Notes under the pieces: model-generated
Databases searched by the model: none
Seen by the model: the letters and a program-made list of their open reading frames with translations, nothing else
Told to the model about the DNA's origin: nothing
From: Papio anubis
Taxonomy: Eukaryota; Chordata; Mammalia; Primates; Cercopithecidae
Direction of reading: 5' to 3'
Assembly: GCF_008728515.1 (NCBI RefSeq)
Contig: NC_044978.1
Span: 7,955,771 to 8,019,770, forward strand
DNA length: 64,000 bases
Shown: piece by piece, positions 22,773 through 33,660 of the stretch
Layout: each line of letters begins with the position of its first letter
How positions within the stretch are numbered: the stretch's first letter is position 1
Translations under genes and position numbers: made by a program

Positions 22773-23916
22773 GAAATAAAAACAGTGACTCAAGATATGT
22801 AAACTATAATAACAGTGGAGTGCTAAAGATGTTGCTAAGCTTATTTTTGATGCTTGTTTTGTACTTATCTTAAATCAAAATGTTTTTGGATGTTGCCAGG
22901 TGTTATTAATGTGGAAACACTAAAACAATAGGAGGTATATAAAGTAATAAAAAAGGACTATAGGACCAGCCCTAATCATCATCTAAATAATGGGAAATAC
23001 AATAAAACAAACGAACTGAAAACACTGAAAAATACTCAACAGCATTCCAATTGAAAGAGGCAAGTATTACATTTACTAAAATGATGTGAGCTTTTCTTGA
23101 TTCAGATACTCATGCAAGCACAGCATTTTCTTCTTTGTATGTATGGGAAAGCCAGCCCTTTTGAGAGTGAGAATAGCTTTCAAGACTCCTGATTTAAATT
23201 TCAAACTCTTGATCATAGCTGGGGAGCAAAGGTTTTCATCTTGGAATTGGAAATTGAGTTCTTTAGCTCTATACCAAGTGATAATATTAAGCATTTTGTT
23301 GTATCCACCATGCAAGCCAAGTTCCCCACTGTGCCTTCAAAGCCACAGTGAATGAACCATATTTGGATTTGCTTATCAGGAAGAGACATTTAGAAAGACA
23401 ATGCACTTGTCCTGCAAGACTGAGACTCCTGATGCTTTTAGATAGGCCTGTGGAGAGCTGCAAAATGGGCCCTAAAATCAGGCTGACATGGTCGCTTAAC
23501 AAGCCTCAGCATGCTCTGTGGGCTCAGTGAGTTTGTGGTGTCACCCACAGGGCTGCTGATGGCAGCCATCATAATTAGAACACATGAATCAAAAACACCA
23601 GGTGAAGATTTTGACTTAGAAGAAAGAAAAGGCAGATGGAGGGAATTACCATGCCCTTTGACTATTAAGCTCTTTCATGCAGCTGGATCGCCAGCCAGAT
23701 CTGGCTGCATGAATGAGTCTAGCGCAGTGTACAGAAGTCTCACCCTTCCTGCTACCAAGCTTCAAAGGGGCAAAGAGAGCAGAAAATCTCTTCCTTGTCA
23801 ATTCATTGGAAGAAGTAAAATCTTAGCGTCTCTCCCAACATTTGGTAAAACAGGTAACAGTGTTTGTCTTAATTTATTTTTTTAATATGGAAAATGACTT
23901 GGCAATCTTTTCCAGA
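22773..23916. other. Unique sequence, no gene recognised
   Basis: No repeat family is recognised. Contains the compound inverted repeat at 23674-23713. Confidence 0.45.
23674..23713. repeat. Compound inverted repeat
   Basis: Outer arms TTCATGCAGC (23674-23683) and GCTGCATGAA (23704-23713) are exact reverse complements with a 20-nt loop. A 16-bp perfect palindrome, CAGCCAGATCTGGCTG (23692-23707), overlaps the right arm, so two alternative hairpins compete. Confidence 0.9.
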
Positions 23917-23948
23917 AAACAAACAAACAAACAAACAAACAAACAAAC
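23917..23948. repeat. (AAAC)8 microsatellite
   Basis: Eight uninterrupted AAAC units; no Alu body is attached. Confidence 0.97.
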
Positions 23949-26744
23949 CTCTATAACCTCAAGGGATATGACCTTGAAAGACATTTGCTGAACTTTAATA
24001 TGACTGGATTTTTTCCAACCTTTATGGGCTCTTGATTTGAAAATCTACCTAACAAAAGCTGTGCCAGGAAAGCTGTTATTACAGAGATGCTGCTCAACAG
24101 GCAGAAGTGGGTTAATTGCAAGCTCTCCAGTAAAATAAAGGAGGGTTTTGAAAACAAGTGCAAATTTGACAAAATGTACTGCATTACTCTTATGGAAAAA
24201 AACTAGGAGGGAGAAACATTAGAAATGGCAAAATGTCTAAAATAAATAGATGTTATAAAACCTGTCGGAAGAGGCTATTCGAGATTTCAGATTACTCATA
24301 AACAGTTGCCCACTGACCTTGATATGAACACAGAAATCCATTAGCAATCAAATTTTCAAACATAATTGTATACTAAAAAATCCGTATTTTTTTCCCTATC
24401 AATTTACGTTGACAGGACCTAGTTTAATACCACAATGTAGACTTATTTATATTTTTATCGTCTTTTCCAGTATATTGCTTTTGAGATTAAGTAAGCATAA
24501 TTCATGATGAAGAGCTTAACAGTAAATTGTGAATTTCTTCAGAGAATTTCCTTATAACACTCTATGACTTTCATGAAAATTTAACTTCCATTTTTGAGCC
24601 AAAATAAAAGCTTCAAAATACACAAGAATGTTTATGTTTTCCTATTTACAAGCAGTTGGGATATTTTTCTTCTAACAAAGTTAGTTTTAAGGATATTCTC
24701 CTGACCTTAACAATTTTAAGAGAAAAATCACGCTGTCTTGTTACATCTGTGACTTCATTTACAACAATATCATTTAATATAATGTCGATGGATTTGGATT
24801 ATTTTGAAAGGAAGACTCGATACTATTTGAATGGGTTTGTTATATGTAAGCTAAAATGCAGTCGGAAACTCAGAAACACTGTTATCATGTAGACTAACAG
24901 GAAACTTTACTGAATCCATCAAAGAAATTAGAGAGAAAATTGCATTTCTGTCCATGTGTCCTAAGAGTGGCTGTCCCTGGAGGACACATGCCTTAATTTT
25001 GCCTATTAAATAAACGAATATTCTTGAGAATCCACAGAGTCAGGCAAAAACAACACAGTGCCTATTGCCTACTTTTAGTTTAGTACTAGTCAAAATAGGC
25101 ATTTCTCTGTCTGATTTGAGCTTCATTTGGAAGCAATTAACTATTTTATGTGAGATATAATATGGGTCTCCAGTGCAGGGACCACAGTTACCTGCATTGG
25201 TTGTTTAAGACTTAATTGAGTAAAGTCACGTTCACATTCAACACAGCTCCGATGATAACCAGTTCCTTACTGCCGAGTGCTGTCTCCTCTCTCATTTCCT
25301 AAAATGTGCTGGGCTGGTGAAAAGAATCTGGGGTTAAGAGTAGGCTAACATTACCAATTACTTTTATTCTTATATTACTTTCCTGAGATTTATATTTGAT
25401 CATCAAAATGGCCAGAAAGCACAATAAATAAAATTCTTCACACTTTGTTTACAAACACTACCCCAGATGTTCAACTTTACCTTCATGTTTCATTTTATAA
25501 AATTATGATTTGTATTTGTGTGTAAAATTCAATTTTTGTTGTTATGATTAAAGCAAAGTAAGCTAGAGACTTCAAACATGATTTAAAATCGATTATTTCA
25601 TTGTAGGAAAAATGAGAGGCATTTAAAGAAGTCATAAAATGTATCACATAAATGTGGCAATCAAAACAATGAATACCCCCAACAAAAGAGACCAGAACTT
25701 GAGTAGCTGCACGGCCCATGTGTCTCCGGACCACTATGATGAAGACATTGCCTGGTTCAAGGCGATTTGCCTGCCAAGCAAGTTATCTAGCCCCTGAGCT
25801 TTAAAAACAGCTCATTCCGGTTTGACTCCCGTCCCAGGGAAACTGGTTCACTCCTTTCTGAGGGTTTCCAGTATATTCTGTACATGCCCCATGAAAGCAC
25901 GTATCATATGGCTCATAATCATCTTTTACACTGTTTTGTCCACAACTAGACTCTTAGTTGCTGGAGTCTGGGGGCCAGGTTTCTTTGTACTTGAACCCCA
26001 GGACTAAGCACGAGATCTGGCACAGAATAAGCAGGAAAAGGTAAGCAGAGGTAACTTGCCTCTAAATATCACCAGAAATTTCCACTGAGGAAGATTCTCA
26101 GTGAAGGCCAAAGATGGCCTCCATTTCCTCTCTCCATGAGCAGATATTAAGAATACAATCCAGTTTAGAGCCATTTCTTGGAACTGAATGCCTCTGACTG
26201 TTTAATTGTACTTGCTTAAAAAATGTTGAGAATTAACTAAGAAAGCCTTATTCTTCTGGGTCTAGATTGAAATATCTCTGATGGGATGGATAGGTTTCCT
26301 TCCATTATCTTCACTTCATTTTTTTTTTCCCACTCGTAAGCAGTAACTTTTCTATTTCTATTTTCTTTTCTATTCTTAAAGACAGAAGTTACACTTTGCA
26401 GCTTGGACATCTTGACTCTAACCATGTGAGAAACTTAACAAATAATGATAACTGATAATATACACAGTGCAATTAACTGTTGTTAGAGTTTGCTTTTTAA
26501 AAGCACCACATTGCAGACACAATCTTGAAAATGCTTTTAGGAACAATGTTCTATTTAGTGTTTAGCAAATTAAACTGTTTTGTGTGATTGGAGAAAAGTG
26601 AGCCACTTCTTATACCATCTCTAAAAGAAAAAACAATTTTTTTTTCCTCTCTACTGCCACACTCATTGCAGAACCCAAGTGTGGCCAGATGTGTGGGGGT
26701 TTTTACACACACACCAAGCAATCCTCTGGGGGCCCCCAGCTGGC
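23949..26744. other. Long unique stretch, no gene recognised
   Basis: About 2.8 kb with no transposon, RNA gene or coding exon that I can recognise on either strand. 23980-24180 is the most complex part (with a gggttaattgcaagctc core) and is a candidate for conservation testing. Confidence 0.4.
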
Positions 26745-27361
26745 TATGTCATACTTCAGTTCAATTCTGACACTATCTACCTGAGATAGAGTCAGAGGCT
26801 CAGGTTGAGGCTCAGTCCCACAAGACTGACCCTTCTTCTGATGCCAACTTTCAGAAGCAGATTGTCACATACACTTCTGACCCACCCACTGTAAATCGCA
26901 CTCCACGACCCCATTCTTAGCTTCCATTAATTTGCTGGGCTGGCTCACAGAACTCAGGGAAACACTTGTTTGACTTGTTATTGACTGGTTTGGCATAATG
27001 AAGACTACAGAGGATATGGATGACGTGCCAGGTGAAGGGATGTGTAGGGCACAGGACATAGTACCGGGCAGGGGGTGGCATGCCACCCTCCCAGCACTTC
27101 CATGTGTTCAGCAACCTGGAAGCTCAGCTAACACACCTCCTCCTTCTGTTCCGCAACCCAAAAGCACATCTCCTTGTCTAAGACTTTGTATAGAGCCTGA
27201 TCTCCAGCCCTGACCCCGCATCTCCTGCAGGTTGGTAGGTGGGGCTGAAAATCCCAGTCCTGAAATCCTATAACTGCTTGGTCTTTCTGGTCACCAGCTC
27301 CATCTGAGTCTAGCTGGGGTGCCCCGTCTAAGTCCTTCATGAGCATAAACTTAGGTGTTAC

Positions 27362-27706
27362 AAAGGGGGCCCCAGTGGCTCACGCCTGTAGTCACAGCAC
27401 TTTGGGAGGCCGAAGTGGGTGGATCACCTGAGGTCAGGAGTTCAAAACCAGCCTGGCCAACATGGCGAAACCCCATCTCTACTAAAAATACAAAAATACA
27501 AATAGCTGGGCATGGTGGTGCGTGCCTGTAATCCCAGCTACTCAGGAGGCTGAGGCAGGAGAATTGCTTGAACCCTGGTGGTGGAGGTTGCAGTGAGCCA
27601 AGATCGCACCACTGCACTCCAGCCTGGGTGAGAGAGTAAGACTCTGTCTCAAAATAATAATAATAATACTAATAATAGTAAAATAAAATAAATAAATAAA
27701 GGGGGC
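27362..27706 (+). mobile_element. AluS-like element inserted in the LTR
   Basis: Full Alu from about 27368 with gtggctcacgcctgtagtca to the right-arm end and an AATA-rich tail (27652-27700). Perfect 9-bp target duplications AAAGGGGGC lie at 27362-27370 and 27698-27706. The first few Alu bases are altered. Confidence 0.95.
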
Positions 27707-27812
27707 TCTTTATAAATAACAGAAGACACTCCCATCACTCATGAAATTCTAAGGATTTTAGAAGCTCTGTGACAAGAACTGGGGCAAAGACCAAATACAT
27801 ATCATACTAATC

Positions 27813-27850
27813 GCCCTCTTAGTGCAGTGGGTAGCATGTCAGCTTCATAT
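27813..27850 (+). pseudogene. tRNA-Met (CAT) 5-prime-half-like fossil
   Basis: Starts gccctctta, the acceptor strand of elongator tRNA-Met, continues through a D-arm (gtgcagtgggtagc), the gtcag anticodon-stem start and CAT anticodon (ttcata), then similarity stops. About 31 of 37 bases agree with the human elongator tRNA-Met sequence as I remember it; most differences are C-to-T or G-to-A at former CpG positions, as expected of methylated-DNA decay. No T-arm or B box follows, so it is not a functional tRNA gene. It lies in the final part of the ERVL-like LTR. Confidence 0.6.
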
Positions 27851-28016
27851 TTCACATTATACCATACCACCTAGCCAATATCCCAACAGCGTTCAGACCT
27901 TGCCTGTACACCTAAACACCAAAATTAGCAATGGTTGGAGTTTTCTGGAAATGGAGCTGGTGGCTTTAATTGTGCTACATGCTATGCAGGTAAGGGATAA
28001 TCAAAATTAAAATATA

Positions 28017-28323
28017 GGGCCAGGTTCAGTGGCTCATGCCTGTAATCTTAACACTTTGGGAAGCTGAGACAGAGGGATGGCTTGAGGCCAACAGCTTGAG
28101 ACCAGCCTGGGCAACATAGTGAAACCTCCTTTCTACAGAAAGTTAAAAAATTAGCTAAGCATGGTGCTGTGTGCCTGTAGTATAGTCCTAACTACTTTGG
28201 CAGCTGAGGCAGGAAGATCGTTTGAGCGATTCCAGGCTTCAGTGAGCTCTGATTATACTACTGCACTCCAGCCTGGGCAACACAGCAAGACCCTGTCTCT
28301 GAAAAAAAAACAAAAATAAAAAT
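28017..28323 (+). mobile_element. AluJ element
   Basis: Full-length old Alu: gggccaggttcagtggctca, cttgaggccaacagcttgag, accagcctgggcaacatagt, gcctgtagtatagtcctaac (small insertion), gcactccagcctgggcaac, A-rich tail with CAAAAATA. The J-type 'gggcaacatagtgaaacc' is present. Confidence 0.93.
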
Positions 28324-28364
28324 TAGAAGATGGGAGACGCTTTCTGCACTCTACATAGAAAGTA

Positions 28365-28562
28365 CAGCGGTGGGCTACATAGCGTGGGTTTCGATCCTGG
28401 CTCCTCTGCTTACTAACTGTGTTTCCTCGGGCAAATTTCCCATTCAGAAAATTGGAGTATTAATGGGAACCTATCTCATCAGGTTTTTGTGAAGATTAAA
28501 TAAGGAGCAGATGTAAAGTGCTCGGATCAGTGCTTGGCATCTAGCAAGAGCTATTTAAGTGG
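28365..28562 (+). mobile_element. MIR SINE
   Basis: cagcggtgggctacatagcg, gggtttcgatcctggctcct, gcttactaactgtgtttcct, cccattcagaaaattgg, gtgaagattaaataaggag, agtgcttggcatctagcaag: the MIR blocks in order. Confidence 0.88.
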
Positions 28563-28857
28563 CTGCCTTGATCATGAGGAAGAAAATAAAAGATCTACCA
28601 TTCATGATGTTCCGTCATGATATCATCATCAGAGGGTGATAAAGGTTCAGATTTACATCTAAGTAGCTCCCCAGTGAGTGCTTTCTTTAATTTAAGGGTG
28701 TTAACAGTAAAACCAGACTCTGTAAAATATTTTACCGAGGTTTCTTCTGAACCAATATGATGAGTGCCCATGGCCCAGAAAAAACACAAACCCAAGGAGA
28801 CTTGGGTATGTGATCTTGAAGTGGCTGGATTACAGTCTGGCTTTATATATTATTACG

Positions 28858-29002
28858 ATGATTTTTGACACAGGGTCTTCACTCTGTGGAGTATAGTGGT
28901 GCAATCTCAGCTTACTGCAGCCTTGACCTCCGGGGCTCAAGTTCCGCCTCAGTCTCCTGAGTCATTGGGAATACAGGTGCCCAGTACCACGCTTGGCTAG
29001 GT
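28858..29002 (-). mobile_element. Alu left-monomer fragment, antisense
   Basis: tttttgacacagggtcttcactctgt, gtggtgcaatctcagcttac, tgcagccttgacctccgggg, ctcaagttccgcctcagtct and a decayed 'tgggaccacaggcgcccacc' block. One monomer only, J-like (cagccttgacctcc). Confidence 0.8.
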
Positions 29003-30007
29003 TTTATACATTTTAAGAAGGCAGGGGTTACAAGCAAAGACAAGTCAACACACGGAAGGTATACATTGGTTCGGCCCAAAAAGGCAGGACATCTTGAAGC
29101 AGGGTTTACAGGTAATAGGTGGATTCAGAGAGTCTTTAATTTGCAATTGGTTAAAGTAGCAAGGCTCTGTCTAAAACTTGGAATCAGCAGAAAGGAATAT
29201 TAAGGATGGATGGGCCAGGCGCAGGGGCTCATGCCTGTAATCCCAGCACTTTGGGAGGCAGAGGTGGGCAGATCACCTGAGGTCAGGAGTTTGAGACCAG
29301 TCTGGCCAACATGGTGAAACCTCATCTCTACCAAAAATATGAAAAAATTAGCCAGGCCTGGTGGGGTGCACTTGTAATTCCAGCTACCCGGGAGGTTGAG
29401 GCAGGGGAGTTGCTTGAACCAGGGAGGCGGAGGTTGCAGTAAGCTGAGATGGTGCCGTTGCATTCCAGCCTGGCTAACAGAGTGAGACTCTATCTCAAAA
29501 AAAAAAAAAAAAAGATGGATGTAGCAAGAGGATGATGCCTGCAGGTGTAACTCAACCCTTGCCTTAGGTCTTGTTTATCATTTGGTATCTTAATTGCCAC
29601 AAAGAGTCTGTTCTGTCAGTCTTATGATCTCTATTTTAACATCATGCTGCTCTTATTGTGCTTTATATTCAAACAGGAGGGGGTGGAACAAGGCGTGTCT
29701 GGTCTCCTTTCCAGTCATGGCTGGGAATTCAGTTTTTAAGTGTTTTCTGGGGTCTCCTTGATGAAGAAGGGATCCGCCAGTCAGTGAAGTGCTTAGGATT
29801 TTATCTTTACTTTACAAAGGGGACATAAGGGAGTGCCACAGGGCAAAGATAGTTCTTATTTGTTCCAACATTCCTTAATACCTAGAGAGCCCTTTCTGGT
29901 CAGATGGAAGGAGAGTTATCCTTGTGTGCTTTTGTTATGTCTTATGGTTGTCACGAGGTTCTGCTGGGGCTCAGCAAACTCTACCCCCAAAGACTGACAC
30001 CTTGACA
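29003..30007. other. Unassigned, probably repeat-derived segment
   Basis: Phrases such as gcagggtttacaggtaatag, gtggattcagagagtcttta and ggaacaaggcgtgtctgg feel like a medium-copy LTR-retroelement sequence, but I cannot name it. It is interrupted by an Alu (29203-29521) and leads into the LTR-like block at 30008. Confidence 0.35.
29203..29521 (+). mobile_element. AluS element
   Basis: Full-length Alu (29213-29513) with ctgaggtcaggagtttgaga, cagtctggccaacatggtga and a short A-tail. Target duplications GATGGATG at 29205-29212 and 29514-29521 are exact. Confidence 0.95.
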
Positions 30008-30593
30008 TGCTGAGAGACTACAGAACCTGCTTCAGGATCAAGATCCCTTACCGTTGCCTCGTCCCCCACCAAGGGCAGGCAGAGATTCCTATGGGATTTT
30101 CCTATCTGACCACGAAAGCTACTTTCCAGGAAAAAAAAAACAAAAAGTGATTGTCTTAAACACTCTCCCTAGCTCCCTAGAAATCTCATCAAATAACCAG
30201 GAAAGATCAACCACCAGAGAAGAGACTGGCAGTCCTCACCTTGCTCACACAGACTTTGCCTCTGTTCTTCCGAGGGCAACTCCAAGAGATTGCCTGGGGA
30301 CTCCTTCTGCATCTTGGTTTCTGTGCAGCTCCACCCTCACCCCTCACCCCTCATCCCTCACCTTCTTTAGTGTCTGCCTCCCACCTCTTGGGTCCATCCA
30401 TTTCTCCACTATGAAGAGAATATTTAAGCATCAACCATATGGCCCCTCTTTGAGCTCATACTTTGTATGACTCCTGGGCACATGTATGTGCATGAATACA
30501 TTCTGTGTGTCTTGTCTCTGATGAATCTGCCTTTTGCTAGATTTTCAGAGAACCTTCGGAGGTTGAAGGGGATGTTTTCCTTCGGCCTTTACA
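30008..30593 (+). mobile_element. Probable ERV LTR (class I type), family unknown
   Basis: The right end resembles a retroviral U5: a run from aagagaatatttaagcatca through tgaatctgccttttgctaga and agaaccttcggaggttgaag to a terminal ttcggcctttaca, with CA as the last two bases. The left end may be the TG at 30008. About 586 bp would suit an ERV1 LTR. Target duplications are not convincing and no internal viral genes adjoin it. Confidence 0.45.
30332..30362. repeat. (CACCCCT)n minisatellite-like tract
   Basis: About four imperfect 7-bp units (ccctcac and close variants) inside the LTR-like block. Confidence 0.85.
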
Positions 30594-30990
30594 GGACAAT
30601 GTCTTTCTGGTACCACATATGGTACAAAGAGTGTCACATTTGCATAGGTAACTCTTTGAAGTCTGTAAGTTCCAAAATTAAGAATTACTATCAGATTGTT
30701 TTTTCTCTTAGAGGATTTTTTCTGAGAATTCAACTGGTGTAGCAGTTTCCTCCTTACGCTTCTGATGGTTTGGCTTGCATATGGAATCACAGAAATGATG
30801 TGATAAGACCAGATATAGTTTTTTTCCTTACAGCCCAGCGTCACTGCATATCTTTCATGGCCTTAGCTTATATTCAGGCATGGTTTCATTTATATGTGGT
30901 GCCATTTAAGTCATGCTTGTTAAGGCAAATTGTTGCTCCACTCCCGCATTAAGACACTGTGAGACTATTCCACTTTACTCAGAAACAAAA
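30594..30990. other. Unique sequence, no gene recognised
   Basis: No repeat family or exon is recognised. Confidence 0.45.
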
Positions 30991-31033
30991 AGTGTGTGTG
31001 TTTGTGTGTGTGTGTTTGTGTGTAAGTGTGTGA
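30991..31033. repeat. (GT)n microsatellite with GTTT interruptions
   Basis: GT units interrupted by two TTTG steps and one TAAG. Confidence 0.95.
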
Positions 31034-31061
31034 CAAGACAGAAAAAGAGAGAGATAAAGGA

Positions 31062-31314
31062 TGAGTATTCCTTATCTGAAATACTTGGGAACTGCAGGTG
31101 TGTCGGATTTCATTTTTCAGTGGCGGGGGTCGTGGGGAGGCAGATTTTGGAGTATTTGCATTATACTTACTAGCTGAGCACCTCAAATCTGAAAATTAGA
31201 AATTTGAAATGCTCCAGTGACCACTTCCTTTGAGCTGTATATTGGTGCTCAGAAAGCTTCAGACTTTGAAGCATTTTGGATTTTGGACTTTAGGAATAGG
31301 CATACTCAACATGT
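31062..31314. mobile_element. Tigger-type MITE (MER2-like)
   Basis: gagtattccttatctgaaat at the left, ggagtatttgcattatactt, gctgagcacctcaaatctga, gaaatgctccagtgaccac, tcagactttgaagcattttg and a right end with taggaataggcatactcaac. Matches the TcMar-Tigger MITE family with CTTATCCGAAAT-type ends. Family name tentative. Confidence 0.75.
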
Positions 31315-31639
31315 ATATGCACATACATATTAATTATGGTCATGTGTGTCAATTCAAGGACAAATCTGAACCGCATTTTTTAGGGATGCCACCGTTGGCT
31401 TGCCTCTTTTAGGTCCTGAGCCAATGGGAGGCAAGCTCAGAAGAGCATGAGGAGACAGTTTGAAAGTAGCTGTGACTTTCTGGGGCAGGCAGGGCTTGAC
31501 TCCAACCACAGGCCTGAATACAGGATTACATTCCACCCTTTCTGATTTCATTTATCAAACTTTCTAAGATGCCTCCTGTAGCTTCAGATAAACGAATCTG
31601 TATGTTATCATCTACCTATGCATCTCCTTATTATTGTTC
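31315..31639. other. Unique sequence, no gene recognised
   Basis: No feature recognised. Confidence 0.45.
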
Positions 31640-32030
31640 TCCTGCCTGGTCACCTACCATTCAAAGTATCATCTCCCAGCTCCAACTTCACATATGTGCC
31701 TTCATTCACTATTCAGCTCAGAACTCACTCTCCCCTTAAGCCTTTTCTAAATCCTCTTAACTTTTGTCACTCAGCACTTAGGCACATCCTCTCTGCATTC
31801 CCATACTCATTTTATGCTTTGTCATGAAGAGTTAGGAATACTCTTATTTGTACTTTTCTTAAATTATTTCGGAAGTATAGATCATGTCTCCAGCCACATT
31901 TTATGTTTCTAAAAGCCAGGTGATAGATTTTCAGTCTGTCTTAAAATAACTTCTCTCTCACTCCTTAGGTTCTATTATGTTACTCCTTTTACACTCAACA
32001 GTAAGTGTTCATTGAATAAACTTAAAAATG
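31640..32030 (+). mobile_element. L2 LINE 3-prime fragment
   Basis: ttcaaagtatcatctcccag (the 'ctcaaatgtcacctcc' block), taagccttttctaaatcctc, gtcactcagcacttaggcac, gtatagatcatgtctccagc (the 'gggcaggga' position) and agtgttcattgaataaac near the end. Old and diverged. Confidence 0.65.
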
Positions 32031-32329
32031 GTGAAGGGGCAATAGAGTAGAGAGTATATATATTTTCTGAATCATGAATTATCACATTGGGATGATTGTC
32101 CCTTGGTTTGCAATAATATCGTCCTCGTAAGAAATGGGCAGAAAGTGTTTATCTGGAATGAGAAAAAGGAAATCCTCTCATGAAAAAATTTTTTTTGAGA
32201 GATTAAAAATTCAAATGAATTTGATGCTTGGGAATTCACCGGGAAAAATAATTTGAAAGGACAAAACACAATCGGAAAGGCTAGAATAACTATAAATAAA
32301 AACACAACAGAGAGAAAACCAAACCTGAA
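32031..32329. other. AT-rich sequence, possibly L1-related
   Basis: No secure match; may be the upstream continuation of the L1 fragment to its right. Confidence 0.35.
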
Positions 32330-32861
32330 AACTATTCACCAATCTCACTTGTGAATATAAAATGGAGAAACTATAAATAAAATTTTAGCAAATTAAATCC
32401 AATAATATATTTTTAAAATTGTTATTAAGTATGTTTTATTGTAGGAATACAGACAATATAAATTAAGATATTTTATTAATACAGCATATTGAGGAGAGTA
32501 GAAATAAAATCACATGTTCATTTTCTTAGATACTGAAAAAGTCTTTGGTAGAACTTGTCACTCATACCCGATTCAAATAAAAAACAAAAATTATACAAAC
32601 ATAAAGAAGAAATATTGCTTAAATAACAAAGGGCATGTGTCAGAAAACAATTCACTTAGTGGTTTAAAAAAAAGACCCATTTCCATTGAGAGTAAAGAAT
32701 AAGACAAGAATGGTCATTGTTGCAGCTATTTTTCTTTGTTGTTTTGGATGTCCTAGCCAGAGCAATAGAATAAGAAAAGTAAATTTGAAGTGCAAATGTT
32801 GAAACATAGTACATAAAATCACACTTCAGAAAACGCTACCATTTTATACTTAAAGAGTCAT
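32330..32861 (+). mobile_element. Ancient L1 ORF2 fragment, left part
   Basis: Decayed ORF2 landmarks: aattttagcaaattaaatcc, ttattaatacagcatattga, cttagatactgaaaaagtct (the 'gatgcagaaaaagc' motif), gacaagaatggtcattgttg, and gtcctagccagagcaataga. The same L1 resumes after the inserted AluJ. Confidence 0.75.
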
Positions 32862-33161
32862 CTGGCTTTGGGAGGCCAAGGCTGGAGGATTGCTTGAGGC
32901 CAGGAGTTCAAGACCTGCCTGGGCAACATGGTGAGACCCGCATCTCTTCAAAAAGTAAAAAGCTAAGGTGAGAATAGTGGTGCACACTTATAGTCCTAGT
33001 TACTCTGGAGGCTGAGGCTTGAGGGGCATCACCTGAGCTCAGGAGGTCACGGCCGCAGCAGGGAGCTATGATTGTGCCACTGCACTCTAGCCTGGATGAC
33101 AGAGGGAGGCCTTGTCTCTAAAAAATTCCAAACCAAACCAAACAACAACAAAACAAGCAAG
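32862..33161 (+). mobile_element. AluJ element inserted in L1, slightly 5-prime truncated
   Basis: Starts within the left arm at ctggctttgggaggccaagg, lacking the first 30 or so bases; has ggattgcttgaggccaggag, ctgcctgggcaacatggtga, gcactctagcctggatgaca, and a CAAA-rich tail with CCAAA repeats to about 33161. Confidence 0.9.
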
Positions 33162-33660
33162 GTAAAGCTACATATTTTTCGTTCAGAAAATTCCATATTT
33201 TAAAGAGAAAAACTCTTTTCCAATTAATATAAAAACTAAATGCAATTCTGATAAAATTTTCTTGGAACTTTTAGGATGGGAATAAAGAGAAAATGACTCT
33301 GAAACACATCTAGAAGAGGAGCTATGTGATAATAGCCTTGAAAAGAAAAATGAATGTGAATGTTTGGGGAGAAATTTTTCAAGCAGATTTTACAATGAAT
33401 TTTACATACACACAGCAAATAGAATGGTGTGGTATTGTCAACAGAATTGGTGAAGCACAGAAGAAAACAAAGCAGTCAGAGGAGAAAGATGCAGAGACAA
33501 GCACTTGGCATAGGGTTAAGAATGTATTTTAAGTTAGGCACGCAGAACTCTTCCTCTTATGGTTTACCAAATTATGTAAATAACTATTGAAGATTTAAAT
33601 GCATAATAAATAAAATCAAAAATTATAATATAAAATTGAAAATATATGCTAAGAACCAGA
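33162..33660 (+). mobile_element. Ancient L1 ORF2 fragment, right part
   Basis: actaaatgcaattctgataaaatt and tggaacttttaggatgggaa match the L1 'aatgcaattccagtaaaaattcc' region, followed by gatgataatagccttgaaa-like and gaatggtgtggtattgtcaac ('cagtgtggtattggc') motifs. Boundary at the right is soft. Confidence 0.65.

Larger units (their letters stand above)
26745..27870. mobile_element. ERVL-like LTR interrupted by Alu and tRNA-like insert
   Basis: Landmarks of one medium-reiteration LTR, in order: cagttcaattctgacactat, ttcagaagcagattgtcaca, ctgacccacccactgtaaat, gctggctcacagaactcagg, ccacgtgttc-like block at 27100, ggtaggtggggctgaaaatc, agaagacactcccatcactc, gaaattctaaggattttaga, agctctgtgacaagaactgg and caaagaccaaatac. 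An Alu splits it at 27362-27706 and a tRNA-like segment splits its end. I think of MER21-type ERVL LTRs but the name, orientation and exact ends are not secure. Confidence 0.6.

Noticed and set aside
25819..25829. ggtttgactcc resembling a Pol III B box
   Set aside because: No matching A box or cloverleaf could be built upstream; may be a MIR scrap.
28595..28795. 66-codon frame on the minus strand in non-repeat DNA
   Set aside because: Composition is plausible for protein but it is short, has no recognised domain, and no splice or promoter context supports it.
30054..30470. 138-codon open frame on the plus strand
   Set aside because: Falls within LTR-like sequence with a CACCCCT repeat; the composition looks like chance opening, and no protein family is recognised.
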